Shown here in pieces: positions 1 through 8,912 of a stretch of 64,000 bases of DNA. Position numbers and translations under genes: made by a program. How positions within the stretch are numbered: position 1 is the first letter of the stretch; each line of letters begins with the position of its first letter. The DNA comes from Zavarzinella sp. (GTDB taxonomy: Bacteria; Planctomycetota; Planctomycetia; Gemmatales; Gemmataceae). The notes beneath the pieces were generated by a model. That model was not told the origin of the DNA. It saw only the letters and a list, made by a program, of their open reading frames with translations, and searched no databases. The stretch spans positions 434,001 through 498,000 of the forward strand of contig JAWKTI010000001.1 of NCBI GenBank assembly GCA_041399155.1, read 5' to 3'.

Positions 1-196
1 GCGATTTTGGGAAAATTCACAAAAAAGTTCTGGTTACCGTAAGTAATTGCCCTGCAAAGATTTACGAACATGAAGGGCAACAATTTTCCCCACGAGCAGA
101 GAGAAAATTCTGATTTTCAATTTTCTCGTGGATATATTATATTAGCGTGAAAATGTTTTCATGCAGATGATTTGATCTTTGACAACTTGAAAACAC

Positions 197-1108
197 TTAC
201 TTCTTCTTGGGTGCGGGAGTGTGCGGGCGTGCCCCACGTGCCAGCCAGGTTCGCCAATCTTTATCCAGGTCGGCAATCGACCATTCCAGCGACATCATTG
301 CTCGTTCAAAGCTGGGGTTATCGTTTCCCTCACCAGGCACCAGACCAGCCATCACCTGTGGAAACTTTTCCATACCAGGACCAGTGGTGAAATAATCCAT
401 GATGCTGGCAGCAATCAGATCGTTTCCTTCTTTATCCGCCTGCCATGCCCAATCGGCATAGGTGGGAATGTTGACACCTTTTGGAACGATCGTTGGATAG
501 CGGCCGATGATTTTTGCAATTGCGGCACGATCTTTAGCCATGGTGGGAGAGCCGGAACGCCATTCCACCGCCTTCGCGAATCCTTCTTTCATCCAACTTG
601 GGAAAACTGCGTTGCCCGATTTTCGTTGTAACAAGCTGAGAGCAAGTAGTTTCTGTGCCTCGGTTTCCGGCCGATTTTCATCTCGGTTGTAGAACACGAT
701 ACTCGGTAAATCCGACTTGCTTTCGACGACGTACGTTTCGTCGCGTTCCGGTCTTCGGCGAACAACGAGTCGAATGTAGTTATCAAACGGATCTTTGGAA
801 GCAATCGCAACCATAATAAACTTTTTAGGCAGTTCACTGTCTGGCATCCGCAGCAGTTTCTGAGTAGCCAGATAATGTCGTTCCAGTTTGGCAGCAAACA
901 GTTTGTTTTTCGATTCAATCAGTTCTGCACCAACCACCAGGTGGGGCGTTTCAACAATGGTCCCACGGCTCAGTTCGATCTTATCGAATGCATTTTTGAC
1001 AAACATCCATGCTGCCTTTTCATCAGCAGGGTCCTTTTTCGGCGGTTGTGCAAACAGGAAGGTGGGGAGCAGAATGAACAACGTTCCGGGTAACAACGTT
1101 TTGAACAT
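197..1108 (-). CDS. secreted peptidase-MA-like protein without HExxH
   Basis: 303 aa with a Sec signal peptide (hydrophobic residues about 3-20, ending FLFAQ), so exported. The middle resembles the gluzincin/peptidase-MA arrangement in which HExxH is followed by a P-x-W-x-x-E-G-x-A segment: residues 170-177 read PSWMKEGF with the metal-ligand-type Glu at 175. Where HExxH should lie, about residues 151-160, the chain reads AQKLLALSLL, so the zinc motif is absent. I infer a non-catalytic relative, perhaps structural or binding. Family membership is by pattern only. The gene stands alone, divergent from the gene at 1229. The first 196 bases of the window are AT-rich and hold nothing I can identify. 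Confidence 0.75.
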   Translation of the reverse strand: MFKTLLPGTLFILLPTFLFAQPPKKDPADEKAAWMFVKNAFDKIELSRGTIVETPHLVVGAELIESKNKLFAAKLERHYLATQKLLRMPDSELPKKFIMVAIASKDPFDNYIRLVVRRRPERDETYVVESKSDLPSIVFYNRDENRPETEAQKLLALSLLQRKSGNAVFPSWMKEGFAKAVEWRSGSPTMAKDRAAIAKIIGRYPTIVPKGVNIPTYADWAWQADKEGNDLIAASIMDYFTTGPGMEKFPQVMAGLVPGEGNDNPSFERAMMSLEWSIADLDKDWRTWLARGARPHTPAPKKK

Positions 1109-1228
1109 GGTTTACCTCTTGGTGTGGTGGAATACTAGAATTATAGTAGTATTCTTTCGCAACAGGTCGATTCGGGCTGTCATCCCGGGAAAAACTCGAC
1201 GAATTGTGTTCGCCTGGCGGATAAAACC

Positions 1229-1762
1229 TTGCGCAGTAACCATTTCCAAAAACTGTTTTTGCTCGGATTGATTATCATTCCGGGTATTTTGTTTGCACGT
1301 GGGCTGATTTTAAAACTGACACGCACACCGCCCAATTATTCCCAGGTGGAAGGTCGCCTGTGGCTGGGCGGGGCTGAACCAGTGCCACCTGCCGATACAG
1401 AGGTGGTCATTAATTTATCGCCTGTGAATCAGAACAAGTACGATGTGCAGGTGCATCGCTGGCTTGATGTTGCCGATGCCGGTGCTGCACCACCTGTGGA
1501 ATGGTTGCAGGAACAGGTGGCCACAATCAACGAACAATTGCTGCTGGAAAAAACAGTGTATGTTTACGACAGCACCGGAAACAATCAGGCGGCATTTCTA
1601 GTGCTTGCCTATATCATGTTTCGCGAGAAGATGACAGTCGATCGTGCATACGGATATCTGAAAGCTCGGCGGGAATCGATTGCACCTGCACGACACTTTC
1701 TGGATAGGCTGAAAGACTGGGAAGATTTTCTCAAAAAACCGCCAGAACAGAAAAAGGAATAG
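1229..1762 (+). CDS. dual-specificity-phosphatase-like pseudophosphatase, membrane anchored
   Basis: 177 aa. An N-terminal hydrophobic segment (about 9-28) suggests a signal anchor. The rest follows a cysteine-based dual-specificity phosphatase: an early G-R-L-W-L-G-G strand (42-48), a candidate general-acid Asp in WLDVADAG (78-85), then the P-loop position and the usual AYIM helix (127-130). The P-loop, normally HCx5R, reads Y113-D114-S-T-G-N-N-Q120: His is Tyr, the nucleophile Cys is Asp and the phosphate-binding Arg is Gln. Catalysis should therefore be lost while the fold is kept. The reading frame opens with TTG and no ATG lies close upstream, so the start is uncertain. A weak hairpin lies in the convergent gap after the stop. 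Confidence 0.7.
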   Translation: MRSNHFQKLFLLGLIIIPGILFARGLILKLTRTPPNYSQVEGRLWLGGAEPVPPADTEVVINLSPVNQNKYDVQVHRWLDVADAGAAPPVEWLQEQVATINEQLLLEKTVYVYDSTGNNQAAFLVLAYIMFREKMTVDRAYGYLKARRESIAPARHFLDRLKDWEDFLKKPPEQKKE

Positions 1763-1772
1763 TACTTCGAAT

Positions 1773-1788
1773 CTCAAGTGTTCTTGAG
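1773..1788. terminator. possible weak hairpin between convergent genes
   Basis: A 6-bp inverted repeat, CTCAAG-TGTT-CTTGAG, sits between two convergent stop codons. It has no T-run, so it is at best a weak terminator. Confidence 0.25.
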
Positions 1789-1850
1789 CGTGGAGAGGAT
1801 GTTACTTCACCTTGGAACCTGTCATCTGCAATAGCCTGGCCACCGATTGA

Positions 1851-2786
1851 CTAATCAATCTGGTTTGTCTCGCCACCGTTACGTGAACCCATTGCGGTCC
1901 AGGCTGCTGGCGTTACAGAACTTCGTACGAATCGTACGGAACCATCCGCAAGACAGGCATTGACCCCTCCGGTATGTCGACTGCGAGCAGACATGTAATT
2001 ATTGCCAGTGGATTGTGCCGCACAGGGAACATTCGGAATGGCTACGCAATAACCCTGTACATTGTCTCCGACGGTGGTATTCGGCGGGTAAAGGGTGGAA
2101 AGTGTGGTGCCGGCATGGATCGAATTCCAGATTCTCCCACGGACATCATGGGATCCAGTATCAGGTGACTGCAGAATTTCGCTGAAGAACAGTGTATTCG
2201 AGGTGCCATCGGTAATGGCACCGTGGGTGGTTTTGCTCAAACCATAGAAGATCCCATTACAATTCTGCCCACGAGGGTCGGCAGCAGTCGTTGAAAAACT
2301 GGAACCATGACAAACCAGGTAACTGGTGTGTAATCCCTGATTTAACGTGGAAACTTTGGGTGCGTTGGGATCAGATGGACAGGCCAGAATCGGAATTTTG
2401 ACTCTTGAATACGCCTGGCTGAGAGTATGACCAACGCCAGTTTGCAAATGGGCTTCATACTGATTGCTGAGAGCCGTTTGCTCGAAGTGGGACAGAATGG
2501 GCCCCACCCAACAACTACGATTGAAATCCAGAATACCTGCTGTGGTATACCAGTTGTTTCCAAAGTAATAGCCCTGGGGTTGTCCCGCAGGAAAATGCCC
2601 GTGCGCGCCTTCATAACTGTGCATAGCAATCGCGAGTTGCTTCAGATTATTGGTGCACTTGGAACGATTGGCTGCCTCCCGCACTTTCTGTACTGCAGGG
2701 AGCAGAAGACCAATCAGAATAGCAATGATGGCAATCACTACCAACAATTCAATCAACGTAAATCCAGATCGACGTGCAAGTTTCAT
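1851..2786 (-). CDS. DUF1559 protein with prepilin-type N-terminus
   Basis: 311 aa from the ATG at 2786. An in-frame ATG at 2813 would add 9 residues; I prefer the inner one because it gives the usual short leader (MKLARRSG before FTLIELLVV) and has a GGA upstream. The type IV prepilin-like methylation/cleavage site and hydrophobic helix are followed by LLLPAVQKVREAANRSKCTNNLKQL and, near the end, ADGSVRFV, the C-terminal signature of planctomycete DUF1559 (SBP_bac_10/H-X9-DG) proteins. These are exported, pseudopilin-like proteins present in tens to hundreds of copies per planctomycete genome. The role of individual members is unknown. A second, very different DUF1559 protein lies at 51606-55805. 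Confidence 0.9.
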   Translation of the reverse strand: MKLARRSGFTLIELLVVIAIIAILIGLLLPAVQKVREAANRSKCTNNLKQLAIAMHSYEGAHGHFPAGQPQGYYFGNNWYTTAGILDFNRSCWVGPILSHFEQTALSNQYEAHLQTGVGHTLSQAYSRVKIPILACPSDPNAPKVSTLNQGLHTSYLVCHGSSFSTTAADPRGQNCNGIFYGLSKTTHGAITDGTSNTLFFSEILQSPDTGSHDVRGRIWNSIHAGTTLSTLYPPNTTVGDNVQGYCVAIPNVPCAAQSTGNNYMSARSRHTGGVNACLADGSVRFVRSSVTPAAWTAMGSRNGGETNQID

Positions 2787-2970
2787 AATGGGAATCCATA
2801 AAAAAAACTTCATCGTAACTGAAGAGAAATTTAATGCAACAACGATTTATGAAAATTTGCCTGTTTGATCAGCAATTTGAAATGATGTTTTCGAAAATCC
2901 AATTGTTACAAACCGATTAGCAAGTCGTATGACCGAATCAACACTACTCTTCTAAGTCCCAGCGAAATTC

Positions 2971-4158
2971 CTAGATACCATCGACAAATCTGCCTGGATT
3001 AAACGTGGAAGCCGGGTCGAGGTGGAGTTTGATATTCTTCATCAAGACACGTTCTGCACCGCCGTCGCCCCACAGTTCTAACGATTCTGCAATACTGGGT
3101 GGGTGTTGCAGCACAGTGAACATCCCACCGTGCTGGTGTACTTTTTGAACCAACTCGGTATGCACCAGCCGACAGTGGGCATCATTTTCTTGTCCATTCA
3201 GCCAGCCAAACACAATACCGTTACCCAGATGCACGTTCAGCGCCCCTTCATATTTTTCCAGCAGGTGCTGACAGAACGCCACGGTGCGAGATGGGCGAAA
3301 GACCGCCTTCCACGTCATGGGATGATCTGCAGAATATGAGAAATTGGTGAGGTTCTGTAACTTGTTCTGATACTCGTTGGAATCAAGATGAACAAAGCTG
3401 TTGAAACCAGCACCCTGAAGTTCTTTTGCGATCGTCGATATTGACCACTCCACGGCGGGGCGGTTATCTTCAAATGCAATCATCGTTTCTGCTGTGGGTG
3501 CGTTCCACCATTGTTGCACCACCGGTCTGGTCTGGGTTTTGTTCAGTAATTCCATTAATGCTGGTAGCTGCATCTTGCTCAGTGGGACGATCATTGCTGC
3601 TTTGGCTTCGGGGATGGGCTTTAATTTCAATGTTACCTGCGTGATGATTCCCAGAGTGCCCAGCGAACCAGTCATCAGTTTCATCAGGTCGTAACCCGCA
3701 ACATTTTTGACCACTCGGCCACCTGCGCTGGCTACTTCTCCAAGGTTATTGACAAAACTGATGCCGATCAGGTAATCCCGCAAGGTGCCTAATCCGAAGC
3801 GTCTTGGTCCACTGGTATTGACTGCAATCGCACCTCCCATGGTGGTCATTTCGGGCAGTGGGCAATCCACAGCCAATTGCTGACCTTCTGTGAGCAAAAT
3901 CTCATTAAGTTTCTTTAATGTGATGCCCGCACCCACAGTGATCGTCATGTCGCGTGCGGGGTAATCGATCACTTGGTTTAATTCTGTCAGCCGAATTTGA
4001 TGAACCGCCTGCCGAAAATTACCACCAATGTGCTGAAGGGTGCCATTCCCTGAAGGCGCAATTGCTTGCCGTGTGCTGGTCAATTCGCAGACTTTTTCAC
4101 ACAATTCCGCAACAGATTTCGGTGTGTGCGTACTTAAATAGGAAAACACTTCTACCAC
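2971..4158 (-). CDS. FAD-binding oxidase, GlcE-like
   Basis: 395 aa, close to the length of the glycolate oxidase FAD-binding subunit GlcE. It has the PCMH/VAO-type FAD fold: APSGNGT near 34-40, ITVGAGITLKKLNE, then TTMGGAIAVNTSGPRRFGLGTLRDYLIG and GGRVVKNVAGYDLMKLMTGSLGTLGII, which is typical of GlcE/GlcD family members. It is predicted cytoplasmic. In the three-subunit enzyme GlcE works with GlcD and the Fe-S subunit GlcF, but neither is adjacent here, so partner and substrate are unproven. The frame opens with GTG at 4158 without a clear Shine-Dalgarno; a later GTG is possible. Confidence 0.85.
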   Translation of the reverse strand: MVEVFSYLSTHTPKSVAELCEKVCELTSTRQAIAPSGNGTLQHIGGNFRQAVHQIRLTELNQVIDYPARDMTITVGAGITLKKLNEILLTEGQQLAVDCPLPEMTTMGGAIAVNTSGPRRFGLGTLRDYLIGISFVNNLGEVASAGGRVVKNVAGYDLMKLMTGSLGTLGIITQVTLKLKPIPEAKAAMIVPLSKMQLPALMELLNKTQTRPVVQQWWNAPTAETMIAFEDNRPAVEWSISTIAKELQGAGFNSFVHLDSNEYQNKLQNLTNFSYSADHPMTWKAVFRPSRTVAFCQHLLEKYEGALNVHLGNGIVFGWLNGQENDAHCRLVHTELVQKVHQHGGMFTVLQHPPSIAESLELWGDGGAERVLMKNIKLHLDPASTFNPGRFVDGI

Positions 4159-4250
4159 CGGAAGAGGTTTGGAAGAATCACTGCATAATTAAGTTGTTAT
4201 ATTAGTCGGGCTCAGGAAATGGTGGGCAATTCGCAAAAATTCGGTGGGGT

Positions 4251-4475
4251 TCAGCAGCAAATCGTCGTTGACGAACCAACAAAATCGGTTTCCAGATGTG
4301 CAGGTTCGTTGCCATGGTAAATTTCGTGGATCACCCACTCATCATCCCAGCAGCCACAAGGGCTTTGAATCTTTACCGTGCGGCCGACTTTCACCACTTC
4401 GGCTGGCAGGTGGGACAACTGGGAATGAACCCCGCTGGCCGTTCGTTTCACAATTTTACAAAGTTGATCGTTCAT
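4251..4475 (-). CDS. small hypothetical protein
   Basis: About 74 aa from the ATG at 4475; the frame is open upstream to 4589, giving up to 112 aa, and no Shine-Dalgarno decides the start. The C-terminal half (VKVGRTVKIQSPCGCWDD then EWVIHEIYHG) looks like a compact beta-rich domain with a C-x-C pair and ends in CC. There is no signal peptide. I do not recognise the family. It sits alone between the GlcE-like gene and the EVE gene. Confidence 0.5.
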   Translation of the reverse strand: MNDQLCKIVKRTASGVHSQLSHLPAEVVKVGRTVKIQSPCGCWDDEWVIHEIYHGNEPAHLETDFVGSSTTICC

Positions 4476-4762
4476 ATCGTTTTTCAAACCATTATTGGGC
4501 TTTCTGATATTATTTCGCAAGTGAAGGAACTCTATTTTGCTCGGATCAGAAATTTTCATCATTTTCTCATTTTCAGGCTGGCTTCGCACAATTCGCGAAG
4601 GTTATGGTGCATGGAGCAATCGTTGCTTGTGCAGGTTCGTTCGGCAGGCAGTTTAAGAACGGGAAACCGGTCCCCACTTGCGCGATTTTTTGTGGTAGGG
4701 AAAATTACCACCGCACCACACTAAACTAAATCATCAACACAATGATTACTGTGGGATTTTCA

Positions 4763-5197
4763 ATGAAAAGATGGCTTTGTAAACAAGAACCGGATTGCTA
4801 TTCGTGGACTCAATTAGAGGAAGATGGGCAAACTGTATGGGATGGGGTGAATAATGCGCTTGCGCTGTCCCACATGCGAAGCATGAAAGCAGGCGACATA
4901 ATCCTGTTTTACCACTCTGGCAAAGAAAAAGCGATTGTGGGCGAAATGGAAGTGGTTTCGATGACACTGGAAGACCCGGAAAATCCCAAATCCCGCCCAC
5001 TGGTGGAAGTAAAGCCACTGAAAAAGTGGCCAATTCCTTTGACACTCAAACAGATGAAAGAATGTGAAGACTTACACGAATGGGAGCTGATTCGTATTTC
5101 TCGATTGTCGGTGATGCCTGTCAGTGCCGCTCATTGGAAATTGATTAGCGGGCTGGTGAAACAACTTCAAGCGGAAGCAAAGGCAAAGAAAAAATAG
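4763..5197 (+). CDS. EVE domain protein
   Basis: 144 aa from the ATG at 4763, which has GGGA 6 nt upstream. The ATG at 4742 lacks a ribosome binding site and would add 7 residues. The sequence matches the THYN1/EVE family: MKRWLCKQEPDCYSW at the N-terminus, VWDGVNNALALSHMRSMKAGD, then ILFYHSGKEKAIVGEMEVV. EVE is a PUA-like fold that in characterised members binds modified nucleobases in DNA or RNA. Here it stands alone, so modification sensing is a family-based expectation only. The C-terminus ends in a Lys-rich tail. Confidence 0.9.
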   Translation: MKRWLCKQEPDCYSWTQLEEDGQTVWDGVNNALALSHMRSMKAGDIILFYHSGKEKAIVGEMEVVSMTLEDPENPKSRPLVEVKPLKKWPIPLTLKQMKECEDLHEWELIRISRLSVMPVSAAHWKLISGLVKQLQAEAKAKKK

Positions 5198-5234
5198 TTG
5201 TGATTTTGGGGCGCTAAGCCCGCTATGACACAGT

Positions 5235-6491
5235 TTAATTTCCTTGCGACACTGCAGGGGATTCTTTTTTCACCTGTAGAATCACAAAAACGCCACGTTT
5301 ATTGGAAACGGCAACATCCAGCAAACCATCACCATTAATGTCTTCGACGGCAAACTGGGTGCCCACGCCGGAATCGATATCAATCACTTGCGGCTTGAAT
5401 TCCAGCAAACCATCTTTCGCCCGCGTGGCTTTGAACCAGTAGAGCATCGCAGGCCAGTTGGCACCCGGTTCCCGCCTGCCGTGGGACCAGAATCGTTTGC
5501 CTGTAATCAGATCTGGCTGGCCATCTCCATCAATATCCTTGTAGTGCATGGCATGCGTTTCAGAAAGCAGTTCGCGGAATAAGTCCTTTTGAGCAAAGGA
5601 GTTACCGCTTTTCTGCTGGTGCCACCAAATCCCGAATCGGTGGGCACTGGAACTGACCACGTCCATTTTGCCATCATTGTCCATATCGACGGCAAACATA
5701 TCGGCACAACTATCACCCAGATTGGCGGCATGAAAAGTCCACGGTGATCCAGTTTCTTTGGCAGGTTGTTCCCACCAGCCACCAGTGCAGATCACATCCT
5801 GGCGACCGTCCTTGTTCATATCCCCCACACCAAGACCGTGGGAAAATCGGAAGGTACCGGGCACAATTTTCCCGGTATTGGGCACGATTTTGCCATCTTT
5901 CATCTGTGGGGGCACACTTGGTTCGCTGATTGAGTGCATTTCCCAGGTTGCTGTCACATCTTTACCGGGTGCAAACCAGGCCATTTGCCCCATGTTTGCC
6001 GTGGCTGGGGTGTTTTTGGGCTGAAAACCCATGATCAATACCCGTTTACCATTCCCAAACAAGTCGGCGTAAAGTGGGGTTTCATTGCACGCACTGTGCC
6101 AGATGGTGTGCTTTTTCCAATGTTCTGCTTTCCCTTGTGGATTTTCCATCCAGTAGCAGGGAGCACCGGGGAAGTCGATCACAATCAGATCCACCCAGCC
6201 ATCCTTGTTGATGTCATCAGTCCAGCACGCAAAAATTTTGCTGTAACCATTTTCGCCTGTGCCATGGTTACCCGGTTTCTGCATCTCGTGGGGCTTCCAA
6301 TCGGGCCCTTCGTACCAGAATTCGCCGTTCAGGATGTCCATTTTGCCGTCTTTGTTGACATCGCCGACAGCCACCCCTTCCGTACGGAATTTGGTGTCCA
6401 GCACGGTCTTCTGCCAGAAAACCGGCTCCGGTAATGCAAAGGAAGGTGCCAGGCACCCAAGGAACAGGAAAATTGCTGCAAAGTTTTTCAT
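5235..6491 (-). CDS. secreted VCBS/FG-GAP repeat protein
   Basis: 418 aa with a signal peptide (about 1-19, ending PSFA). It contains repeated calcium-loop-like D-x-N/D-x-D-G motifs: DVNKDGKMD, DINKDGWVD, DMNKDGRQD, DMDNDGKMD, DIDGDGQPD and DINGDGLLD. They are spaced as in integrin-type FG-GAP/VCBS beta-propellers. Secreted proteins of this type are abundant in planctomycetes, and the function of individual members is unknown. It is convergent with the EVE gene (37 nt between stops). The upstream gap to the tRNA holds no gene. Confidence 0.88.
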   Translation of the reverse strand: MKNFAAIFLFLGCLAPSFALPEPVFWQKTVLDTKFRTEGVAVGDVNKDGKMDILNGEFWYEGPDWKPHEMQKPGNHGTGENGYSKIFACWTDDINKDGWVDLIVIDFPGAPCYWMENPQGKAEHWKKHTIWHSACNETPLYADLFGNGKRVLIMGFQPKNTPATANMGQMAWFAPGKDVTATWEMHSISEPSVPPQMKDGKIVPNTGKIVPGTFRFSHGLGVGDMNKDGRQDVICTGGWWEQPAKETGSPWTFHAANLGDSCADMFAVDMDNDGKMDVVSSSAHRFGIWWHQQKSGNSFAQKDLFRELLSETHAMHYKDIDGDGQPDLITGKRFWSHGRREPGANWPAMLYWFKATRAKDGLLEFKPQVIDIDSGVGTQFAVEDINGDGLLDVAVSNKRGVFVILQVKKESPAVSQGN

Positions 6492-6678
6492 AACAAGTAC
6501 TTACGACAAGAAGAGGAACGTTTCCAACAGCGATCAATCGCTAAACTTCATCTATTCTACCAGTAATTTTGTGGGAATTACAAACATATTCCACCACTTA
6601 TTCCGGGCAGGGCAATGAACCTTTTCTGAACAGACTTGTCGATTGAATAGTGCATACGTAGCATAATTGCACACTTAT

Positions 6679-6753
6679 GGTGGGTGTAGCTCAGTTGGAT
6701 AGAGCACCAGTTTGTGGCACTGGACGTCGCGGGTTCGAATCCCGTCACTCACC
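6679..6753 (+). tRNA. tRNA-His (GTG)
   Basis: It folds into a full cloverleaf. The acceptor GTGGGTG (6680-6686) pairs with CACTCAC (6746-6752), with one G-U pair. The D-arm begins TAGCTC, the anticodon loop TTGTGGC carries GTG at 6714-6716, and the T-loop is TTCGAAT. The extra G at -1 (6679) opposite C73 (6753) is the tRNA-His identity element. CCA is not encoded. Confidence 0.97.
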
Positions 6754-6931
6754 CTATTCTTTCTTCTATTCCTTACTATGCTTATTAAAATAGTAGGCAT
6801 TTATCTTGCTTGTTCTTTACAAGTTTCTACCAAAAATTCTGATAAATAATTTTTATCGCCAATCTGTTTGAACTTTTGCCTCGTCTGCATTGTTGTGGGG
6901 CGATTGTTCCCACAGAGGATGGGGTAGGAGA

Positions 6932-7879
6932 ATGATGTTAGATCGCATACTTCCTGTGTTCTTGTGCACTCTTTGTTTCACGGGTCAGTCTTGGTCAAAA
7001 CCTGTTGCATATGCTCCACAGCAACCTGTGGCACGTTCGTTAATCCATGCAAATGTGCTTGCCGTTGGGAAAATTCTGGAAATCGAAAAAGAGCAGGTCG
7101 AACTGCCAATCGCACCCCAGAATAAAGAACAGAAGATTGCGATGAAGGTGGCAGTGATCAAAATTGAAGAGCCATTGCTGGGCTGCAAAGGTTTAACTCA
7201 ACTTCGCGTTGCCTTTCCTGCTTCCCTTGTGGGTGGGCCCGGACCTGCGTTTGACCTTCCGGCACCAGGTATTCAATTCAACAAACGACAGCCCAATTTT
7301 GGTGCACCTGCACCTGGTTTCGGTATGCCCGTTCCCACCCAGGGTGCAGAAGGCATTTTCATGCTGAACCTGCACCATACGGGCGATTACTATATCTTTT
7401 CGCCTACTGCCGGTTTCAATGGGTTTATTGACAGTAAACGACCCACCTACAAAGCAGATCTGGCAGCAGTGCGTGATTCGCTGAAGTGTTTGGAAGATCC
7501 ACTTGCAGCACTCAAGGACAAAGATAAGAATGTCCGCTGGCGTGCAGCAGAAATCTATCTGATGAAAATTCGCAACTACCCACCCGATGCGAATGGACGG
7601 AAAGTGGTTGAAAAGCCTGTTTCTGCAGAATTAAACAAACTCCTGCTGACCTCCCTGATGGATATGCCATGGGCAGCAACCGATTATTCCCAGCCCAACC
7701 GGGAGCAGTTGTGGTGGTTGTTGAACCCTAGCCAGTTTGGCTTCAAGAATCCTGTTTTTCAGCCCCAGGTGGGTGCCAAGCCTCAGGATTTTCAGAAAGT
7801 CTGGGAAGAAACAACTAGTGCGTTTCTAAAAGAGAATCTGGATAAAATTCAAATCAAAGCCTACACGATCACCGAGTAA
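6932..7879 (+). CDS. tandem secreted paralogue 1
   Basis: About 315 aa. The start is 6932 or the adjacent ATG at 6935; AGGAG lies just upstream, and the frame is open to 6890. The signal peptide ends near SWSK. It is the first of three tandem paralogues sharing an N-terminal beta-rich part (V-x-V-G-K-I-L-E-I-E-K, VAVIKIE then GCKGLTQLR), a central GAEGIFMLNLHHTGDYYI stretch, a HEAT-like helical segment (LKDKDKNVRWRAAEIYLMK) and a C-terminal block (MPW, QLWWLL, FLKENLDKI). I do not recognise the family. Export and a shared envelope role are inferences. The three genes lie head to tail with 33- and 58-nt gaps, consistent with an operon. Confidence 0.8.
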   Translation: MMLDRILPVFLCTLCFTGQSWSKPVAYAPQQPVARSLIHANVLAVGKILEIEKEQVELPIAPQNKEQKIAMKVAVIKIEEPLLGCKGLTQLRVAFPASLVGGPGPAFDLPAPGIQFNKRQPNFGAPAPGFGMPVPTQGAEGIFMLNLHHTGDYYIFSPTAGFNGFIDSKRPTYKADLAAVRDSLKCLEDPLAALKDKDKNVRWRAAEIYLMKIRNYPPDANGRKVVEKPVSAELNKLLLTSLMDMPWAATDYSQPNREQLWWLLNPSQFGFKNPVFQPQVGAKPQDFQKVWEETTSAFLKENLDKIQIKAYTITE

Positions 7880-7912
7880 ACTGATTCCGTTATCCCGGAG
7901 GATGACTTCAAC

Positions 7913-8854
7913 ATGAGCTCAAAAACTAAGATACTAACATTGCTCTGCACGTTATTGATGATGAATCATGCGTGGTCGAAGTCATCAGAAGTGATTGCAC
8001 AACTCCCATTGAATCATTGTATCCTGCATGCTGATATTGTTGCCACAGGCAAAGTGATTGAAATTGAGAAAGAAGAAGTGGAACTACCAGTTTCGCCAGG
8101 AAACAAAGAAAAAAAAGTGGCAATGAAGGTAGCAGTGATCAAAATTGAGCAGCCACTGATGGGCTGCAAGGGCCTAACGCAATTACGATTGGCTTTTTCA
8201 ACAAACAATTTACTTGGTAGCTTAGACTACACTGAAGGAGGCGATGGATTGCAGCTCAAACAGCAATTCGGTGGTGCGCCATATCGAGGAATTGGCATGC
8301 CAGCACTCCCCAAGGTGGGAGCCGAAGGGATTTTTGTGCTGAATCTGCACCATACCGGAGATTATTACATTTATTACCCCAACGCGGGTAGTAATGCCTT
8401 TATTGACAGCAAAATACCAGACTATAAATCTCAATTGGAAACAGTGCTTTTTTCGTTGAAGTGTTTGGATAATCCATTACTCCTGTTGAAAGATGAAGAT
8501 AAAAATGTTCGCTACCGTGCCACAGAAATTTTTCTGACCAAGTGCCGCATGAGGCCACCTGGAAAGGGTAGCCTTCAGGTTTTTGAAAAATACCTGGAAA
8601 TCGAGCTAAACGATCTGCTGCTTAGCACACTGCTGGAGATGCCCTGGATGTCTACGGATGCCAATCAGCCCACACGACAGAAATTGTGGTGGATGATTGA
8701 TCCTTCAAAATATGGATTTAAGAACCCCGAAATCAAAGCCTATGTGGGTGCCAAGCCAGAGGATTTTCAAAAGATTTGGGATGAATCAACTGCTAGGTTT
8801 TTGAAAGAGAATCTGAACAAGATTCACATAAAGTATTATTCTGTAAACAAGTAA
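7913..8854 (+). CDS. tandem secreted paralogue 2
   Basis: 313 aa, with a strong Shine-Dalgarno GGAGG before the ATG and a signal peptide of about 22 residues ending AWSK. By eye it is the closest relative of the preceding gene: GCKGLTQLRLAF, GAEGIFVLNLHHTGDYYIYYP, LLKDEDKNVRYRATEIFL and FLKENLNKIHIK all align without large gaps. The central variable linker differs in length and sequence. Function unknown. The pair looks like a relatively recent duplication compared with the third copy. Confidence 0.8.
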   Translation: MSSKTKILTLLCTLLMMNHAWSKSSEVIAQLPLNHCILHADIVATGKVIEIEKEEVELPVSPGNKEKKVAMKVAVIKIEQPLMGCKGLTQLRLAFSTNNLLGSLDYTEGGDGLQLKQQFGGAPYRGIGMPALPKVGAEGIFVLNLHHTGDYYIYYPNAGSNAFIDSKIPDYKSQLETVLFSLKCLDNPLLLLKDEDKNVRYRATEIFLTKCRMRPPGKGSLQVFEKYLEIELNDLLLSTLLEMPWMSTDANQPTRQKLWWMIDPSKYGFKNPEIKAYVGAKPEDFQKIWDESTARFLKENLNKIHIKYYSVNK

Positions 8855-8912
8855 CTCGGATCATGGTCTTGCATTTTGCATCAGATTGATCCCCAACCTT
8901 GAGGTTTAACAA

